NCBI GenBank assembly: GCA_963740255.1 | Contig: CAVUDO010000006.1 | Coordinates: 558,001-622,000, forward strand | Direction: 5' to 3' | DNA length: 64,000 nt | Source of the DNA: CAVUDO01 sp963740255 | Lineage (GTDB): Bacteria > Actinomycetota > Actinomycetes > Mycobacteriales > Cryptosporangiaceae | The notes under the pieces: generated by a model | The model's input: only the letters and a program-made list of their open reading frames with translations | What the model was told of the DNA's origin: nothing | Database searches by the model: none | Shown here: piece after piece, positions 61,121 to 64,000 of the stretch | Position numbering within the stretch: the stretch's first letter is position 1 | How the letters are laid out: each line of letters starts with the position of its first letter | Made by a program: the position numbers and the translations under genes

Positions 61121-61450
61121 ATGGCGTCCGACGAGGTGAAGGCCGACAGCACCGAGCTGGCCAGCCTGGCCGGTGTGGTGGTGAAGACTTCCGTGCACGT
61201 GGCCGATGCGCTGCGTGCCGTCCAGGGAGCGTCGAGCGTCCCGACGTCTGCTTTCGGCAACTCCTCGGCCGCCGCCGAAGTCCAGAGCGTCTACCGCTCC
61301 TTTGTCGAGCGGTCCGACACCACCCACGAGCGGTTGGTCCAGGTGCTCGAAGGCGATGCCGACCGGCTCTACGCGGTGGCCTTCGCCTACCAGGACGGGG
61401 ACCTCGATTCGGCCGACCGGTTGCGTCTCGTCGTGCCGGCCGGAGGGTAA
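61121..61450 (+). CDS. EspC/WXG100-like small protein
   Basis: 109 aa. It is a helical hairpin: DEVKADSTELASLAGVVVKT then VYRSFVERSDTTHERLVQVL, and a C-terminal YAVAFAYQDGDLDSADRLR. The length, helix layout and the spaced small residues between helices match the EspC/WXG100 superfamily exported by type VII (ESX) systems; the W-x-G turn itself is not conserved. TATCGT lies 5 nt before ATG 61121 and there is no Shine-Dalgarno. It ends 5 nt before the next gene, so the two are co-expressed partners. No ESX secretion machinery is in the window. Confidence 0.6.
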   Translation: MASDEVKADSTELASLAGVVVKTSVHVADALRAVQGASSVPTSAFGNSSAAAEVQSVYRSFVERSDTTHERLVQVLEGDADRLYAVAFAYQDGDLDSADRLRLVVPAGG

Positions 61451-61455
61451 GGGCG

Positions 61456-62661
61456 ATGGCCACCGGGTTGGAACCACTGGCAACTCCGCCGGTAGACGGG
61501 CCGCGACCGGGGCACGTCACGGTGGGCAACCTGTGGGACCTCGAGGCCGATCCCGGCGCGGTGCGTCGGGCAGCGCAGGCCTGGCTGGACCTCTCCAAGA
61601 CCACGGACCACGAAGCCGACGCCGTCGACAAGCCGGCGCGTCGGGTCTATGCCGGGCCGTGGGCCGGAGACGCGGCCGACACCTACAACCACCACCGGTC
61701 CCGGCTCACGGGTGACATCCGCGAGGCGAGCCAGCTGGCCCGCGGCGCGGCGCGCACGCTGGAAACCGTCGCGGCGGTCCTGACCAGCGCGCAGAACATG
61801 CTCTCCGCCAGTTGGCACACGATCACGGTGCGGTGCGGCGTCGTGGTCCAGGGCGGCAAGGTGACCTTCCTGCCGGCCGACGACGCGGACGTGGCGGCCA
61901 TCAACGCGGCGGTGTCCGAGGCGAAGGAGATCCGCTCCGACCTCGACGCCAAGCTGCTCGACAGTGTCGGCGACCTGTCCAAGGCAGAGCCCGCGTTGGC
62001 CGTCATCGCCCGGGCCTGGAAGTCGGTGGCCGCGGGCCGCAAGGATCCGTTCGACGTCCCACCCGAGGCCAAGCGCACCGGTGTCCTCTTCGACCCGAAG
62101 CAGAACCGGTTCATCGTCAACGGCGGGGCCGGCGACGACAAGATCAGCGTCCGGGTCGACCCCAAGACGGGGGAGCGCATCGTCGTGGTGAACGGGCAGG
62201 AGTACGTGATGCCCCCCGGCACACGACTGACCGTGCGCGGCGGGTCGGGCAACGACACGGTCACCGTGCAGCCCGGCACCGAGCTGAACCTGACCGTCCT
62301 GGGCAGCGACGGCAACGACACCGTCACCACCGGCGCGGGCCACGACCGGGTGCTCGGCGGAGACGGCAGCGACGTGGTCACGTCGAGCGACGGCAACGAC
62401 CGGGTCAGCGGTGGCGCCGACCCCGACTACATCGACGGACAGGGCGGCAACGACGTCCTCCGCGGCGACGCGGCCGACGACATCGTCTACGGGCTGTCCG
62501 GCGACGACCGGATCGCCGGTGGCGACGGCAGCGACTACCTCGAAAGCGGCGCCGACCGCGACACCGTCGACGGCGGAACCGGCGACGATGTCGTGTCCGG
62601 GGATCGCGACGCCGACACGATCCAGACGAGTGCCGGCGAGGACGTGGTCTTGCGCCGGTGA
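61456..62661 (+). CDS. WXG100-like domain fused to RTX calcium-binding repeats
   Basis: 401 aa. Residues about 20-130 form a WXG100-like helical hairpin with a WAGDAADTYNHHRSRLTGDI turn. A linker (130-215) leads to beta-strands and then RTX nonapeptides (GGxGxDxxx): GGSGNDTVT, GSDGNDTVT, GGDGSDVVT, GQGGNDVLR, GGDGSDYLE, GGTGDDVVS (about 270-395). RTX repeats fold on calcium outside the cell. The protein probably leaves with its small partner by a type VII-like route. ATG 61456 has GGAGGGTAAGGG just upstream. The frame ends early: RTX-like coding continues in other frames to 62771. Confidence 0.75.
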   Translation: MATGLEPLATPPVDGPRPGHVTVGNLWDLEADPGAVRRAAQAWLDLSKTTDHEADAVDKPARRVYAGPWAGDAADTYNHHRSRLTGDIREASQLARGAARTLETVAAVLTSAQNMLSASWHTITVRCGVVVQGGKVTFLPADDADVAAINAAVSEAKEIRSDLDAKLLDSVGDLSKAEPALAVIARAWKSVAAGRKDPFDVPPEAKRTGVLFDPKQNRFIVNGGAGDDKISVRVDPKTGERIVVVNGQEYVMPPGTRLTVRGGSGNDTVTVQPGTELNLTVLGSDGNDTVTTGAGHDRVLGGDGSDVVTSSDGNDRVSGGADPDYIDGQGGNDVLRGDAADDIVYGLSGDDRIAGGDGSDYLESGADRDTVDGGTGDDVVSGDRDADTIQTSAGEDVVLRR

Positions 62662-62771
62662 CGGCGCCGACACGGCGGTGACGGGCGCCGGCACGGCCTA
62701 CGCGCAGCCGACGCAGGACCGACGCGGAGAAGGTCGTCAACGTCGAACTGAGCGCTCGGCGGCGTGCGTGA
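62662..62771 (+). pseudogene. Out-of-frame remainder of the RTX protein
   Basis: Downstream of the stop at 62661, one frame encodes GDGADTAVTGAGTAYAQPTQ, and after a second shift another encodes DAEKVVNVELSARRRA up to a stop at 62769-62771. These fit the usual end of actinobacterial RTX-repeat proteins. Two small indels therefore separate them from the gene, by decay or by base-calling error. Confidence 0.5.
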
Positions 62772-63668
62772 TCATGTCGGCAGTGCGAACGTGTCGTCGC
62801 CGAGGACATCGACCAGGCCGTCGGCGATCAGGCTGTCCAGGGCGCGGCCACGCTGGAGCGGATCGCGCCAGACGGCGTCGAGCGCGGCTCGCGGCACAGG
62901 CCCGTCCGCCTCGCGGAGGACGGCCAGCAGCAGCCCGCGGACCTGCCGGTCGGTGCCGGCGTAGCCCTGCGGACGCCGGGTCGGGCCGCGGTACTCCGGC
63001 TTACCCGCCAGCCGCCAGGCGCACGCGTGGGCCAGTGGACAGTCCGCGCAACGCGGCGCACGGGCGGTGCAGACCAGCGCGCCCAGCTCCATCACCGCGA
63101 CCCCGAACCGGGCGGCGACCGCGGGCTCGGCGGGCAGAAGCGGCTCGGCCAGCCCGTTGTCCCGTGCGGCGGTGGACGGCCCGGTGTCGCCCTCGCCGGT
63201 GACGACCCTGGTCAGTACGCGCCGGACGTTGGTGTCGACCACGGCGTGCCGCTGACCGAACGCGAACGACGCCACCGCGCGGCCGGTGTAGGCGCCCACG
63301 CCGGGCAACGCGAGCAGATCGGCCAGGTCCGACGGCACGTTGCCGCCGTGGCGTCCGGTGATCGCCACCGCGCACTCGTGCAGGCGCAACGCCCGTCGCG
63401 GGTAGCCCAGCCGCCCCCAGGCCCGCACCGCCTCCCCGGGCTGGGCCGCCGCGAGCGCAGCCGGCGTCGGCCATCGCGCCATCCAGGCTTCGTACGCCGG
63501 CAGGACCCGGGCGACCGGCGTCTGTTGCAGCATGATCTCGCTGACCAGCACCGCCCACGGTGTCGCCGCGGCCGACCGCCACGGCAGGTCGCGCTGGTGG
63601 ACGTCGTACCAGCCGATCGCGGCACCGGCGAGGTCGGGGACGTGGGGAACGGCAGGCATCGACAGCAT
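62772..63668 (-). CDS. mutY: A/G-specific adenine glycosylase
   Basis: 298 aa. The catalytic Glu lies in SEIMLQQTPVARVLPAYEAW. The helix-hairpin-helix is LLALPGVGAYTGRAVASFAF and the catalytic Asp follows in AVVDTNVRRVLTRVVTGEG. The iron-sulfur cluster ligands are C-x6-C-x2-C-x5-C in CTARAPRCADCPLAHAC. It removes A mispaired with 8-oxoG. The C-terminal NUDIX-like 8-oxoG domain of longer MutY proteins is reduced, normal for actinobacteria. ATG 63668 is used; an ATG three codons later is equally plausible and neither has a Shine-Dalgarno. It ends next to the RTX remnant. Confidence 0.94.
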   Translation of the reverse strand: MLSMPAVPHVPDLAGAAIGWYDVHQRDLPWRSAAATPWAVLVSEIMLQQTPVARVLPAYEAWMARWPTPAALAAAQPGEAVRAWGRLGYPRRALRLHECAVAITGRHGGNVPSDLADLLALPGVGAYTGRAVASFAFGQRHAVVDTNVRRVLTRVVTGEGDTGPSTAARDNGLAEPLLPAEPAVAARFGVAVMELGALVCTARAPRCADCPLAHACAWRLAGKPEYRGPTRRPQGYAGTDRQVRGLLLAVLREADGPVPRAALDAVWRDPLQRGRALDSLIADGLVDVLGDDTFALPT

Positions 63669-63710
63669 CGTGCCACGCGGAGGACGGTCCTGCCGGCCGC
63701 GTTGGTCGGC

Positions 63711-63734
63711 GCCGCTGGCGGAGCCGCCAGCGGC
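63711..63734. other. Palindrome in the mutY upstream region
   Basis: GCCGCTGGCGG (63711-63721), AG, CCGCCAGCGGC (63724-63734): a perfect 11-bp inverted repeat. It lies in the divergent region between mutY and the gene starting at 63876, 43 nt from the mutY ATG, so it is more likely an operator or leader structure than a terminator. Confidence 0.6.
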
Positions 63735-63875
63735 AGTGCCGGCAGTGCGGCCGGTGGTGGGCCGCGGGTCCTGAATCCCTGTGAGAATCCCGGTTCGTGG
63801 CAGCGTGGGCGTCGCCGCGGGGCGTCGGCGCGCCTCCCCGACCGCTCCGGCGAGGGACGATACGGTCGTCGGACC

Positions 63876-64000
63876 ATGAACCTGACGGTCGGTCCGGAGC
63901 CTCCCGCCGTCTACTGGAGACGGCGGGCAATCGTCGCTGCGCCCGTGCTGGTGATCCTGCTGACGTTCACCGCCTGCATGGTCAGTGGCGGGGACGACGG
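63876..64000 (+). CDS. Membrane-anchored or lipoprotein-like hypothetical protein (N-terminus only)
   Basis: 41 codons before the window ends. It reads MNLTVGPEPPAVYWRRRAIV AAPVL-type sequence: a short polar start, a basic WRRR, then a hydrophobic segment AAPVLVILLTFTACMVSGG with a possible lipobox (FTAC). The N-P-P-A-V-Y-W-R-R-R pattern before the membrane segment is common in actinobacterial envelope proteins of unknown function found near mutY. TACGGT (63861-63866) lies 9 nt before the ATG. Confidence 0.65.
   Translation, partial: MNLTVGPEPPAVYWRRRAIVAAPVLVILLTFTACMVSGGDD

Noticed and set aside
63711..63734. Terminator between mutY and the next gene
   Set aside because: The two flanking genes are divergent, so no transcript should end here. 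Kept as a palindrome of unknown role.

Overview
This is a high-GC (about 70%) actinobacterial chromosome segment. Evidence: wobble positions are almost all G/C, GTG starts are common, Lsr2 and ClpC are present, and the order dacB – zinc metalloprotease – tilS – hpt – ftsH – folE/P/B/K – DUF3180 … panC/panD/nadB/nadC/coaX … lysS – lsr2 – clpC … mutY is the conserved neighbourhood I know from Streptomyces and relatives. A filamentous or Frankia/Cryptosporangium-like actinomycete fits, but I cannot name the genus from sequence alone. I see one tRNA, no rRNA, no CRISPR array, and no intact transposase or prophage.

Layout. 1-8.5 kb is accessory: a partial secreted protein, a Nudix hydrolase, DUF1737, tRNA-Thr(CGU), DUF1508, a sigma-factor fragment, then a STAND (NB-ARC/TPR) protein facing a glycosyltransferase-like protein and a small protein ending in an amyloid/RHIM-like motif. 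8.5-15.8 kb: DHA2 efflux pump, photolyase, pyrophosphatase, dacB, DUF2342 protease, tilS. 15.8-18.4 kb is an insertion between tilS and hpt: a degenerate resolvase-like gene and an XRE regulator coupled to a flavoprotein. 18.5-24.5 kb: hpt, ftsH and a tightly overlapping folate operon. 24.5-35.5 kb: an enoyl-reductase-like enzyme, a MazF module, a sugar-permease-like protein, a compatible-solute ABC importer with a circularly permuted binding protein, an acyl-CoA dehydrogenase, a VapBC-like pair, and hutH with a 3' frameshift. 35.5-48 kb: a membrane coiled-coil protein, orphan NuoD, P450, RidA, a MidA/NDUFAF7-like methyltransferase, an ABC exporter, a LolA-like protein and a two-component system. 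48-54.7 kb: a methyltransferase, then a DUF2520-panC-panD-nadB-nadC-coaX operon for CoA and NAD precursors. 54.7-64 kb: a Pro-rich membrane protein, lysS, lsr2, clpC, a WXG100-like pair (one fused to RTX repeats), mutY, and the start of a lipoprotein-like gene.

How the genes fit together. The fol and pan/nad/coaX blocks are co-translated cofactor operons (ATGA/TGATG junctions). FtsH and ClpC form a proteostasis layer; clpC has a ClgR-type box upstream. The most novel candidate is the STAND/glycosyltransferase/amyloid-motif locus at 3.2-7.6 kb, which looks like an NLR-type signalling or defence module. Many genes without a Shine-Dalgarno have a TANNNT box 6-7 nt before the start codon, suggesting widespread leaderless transcription.
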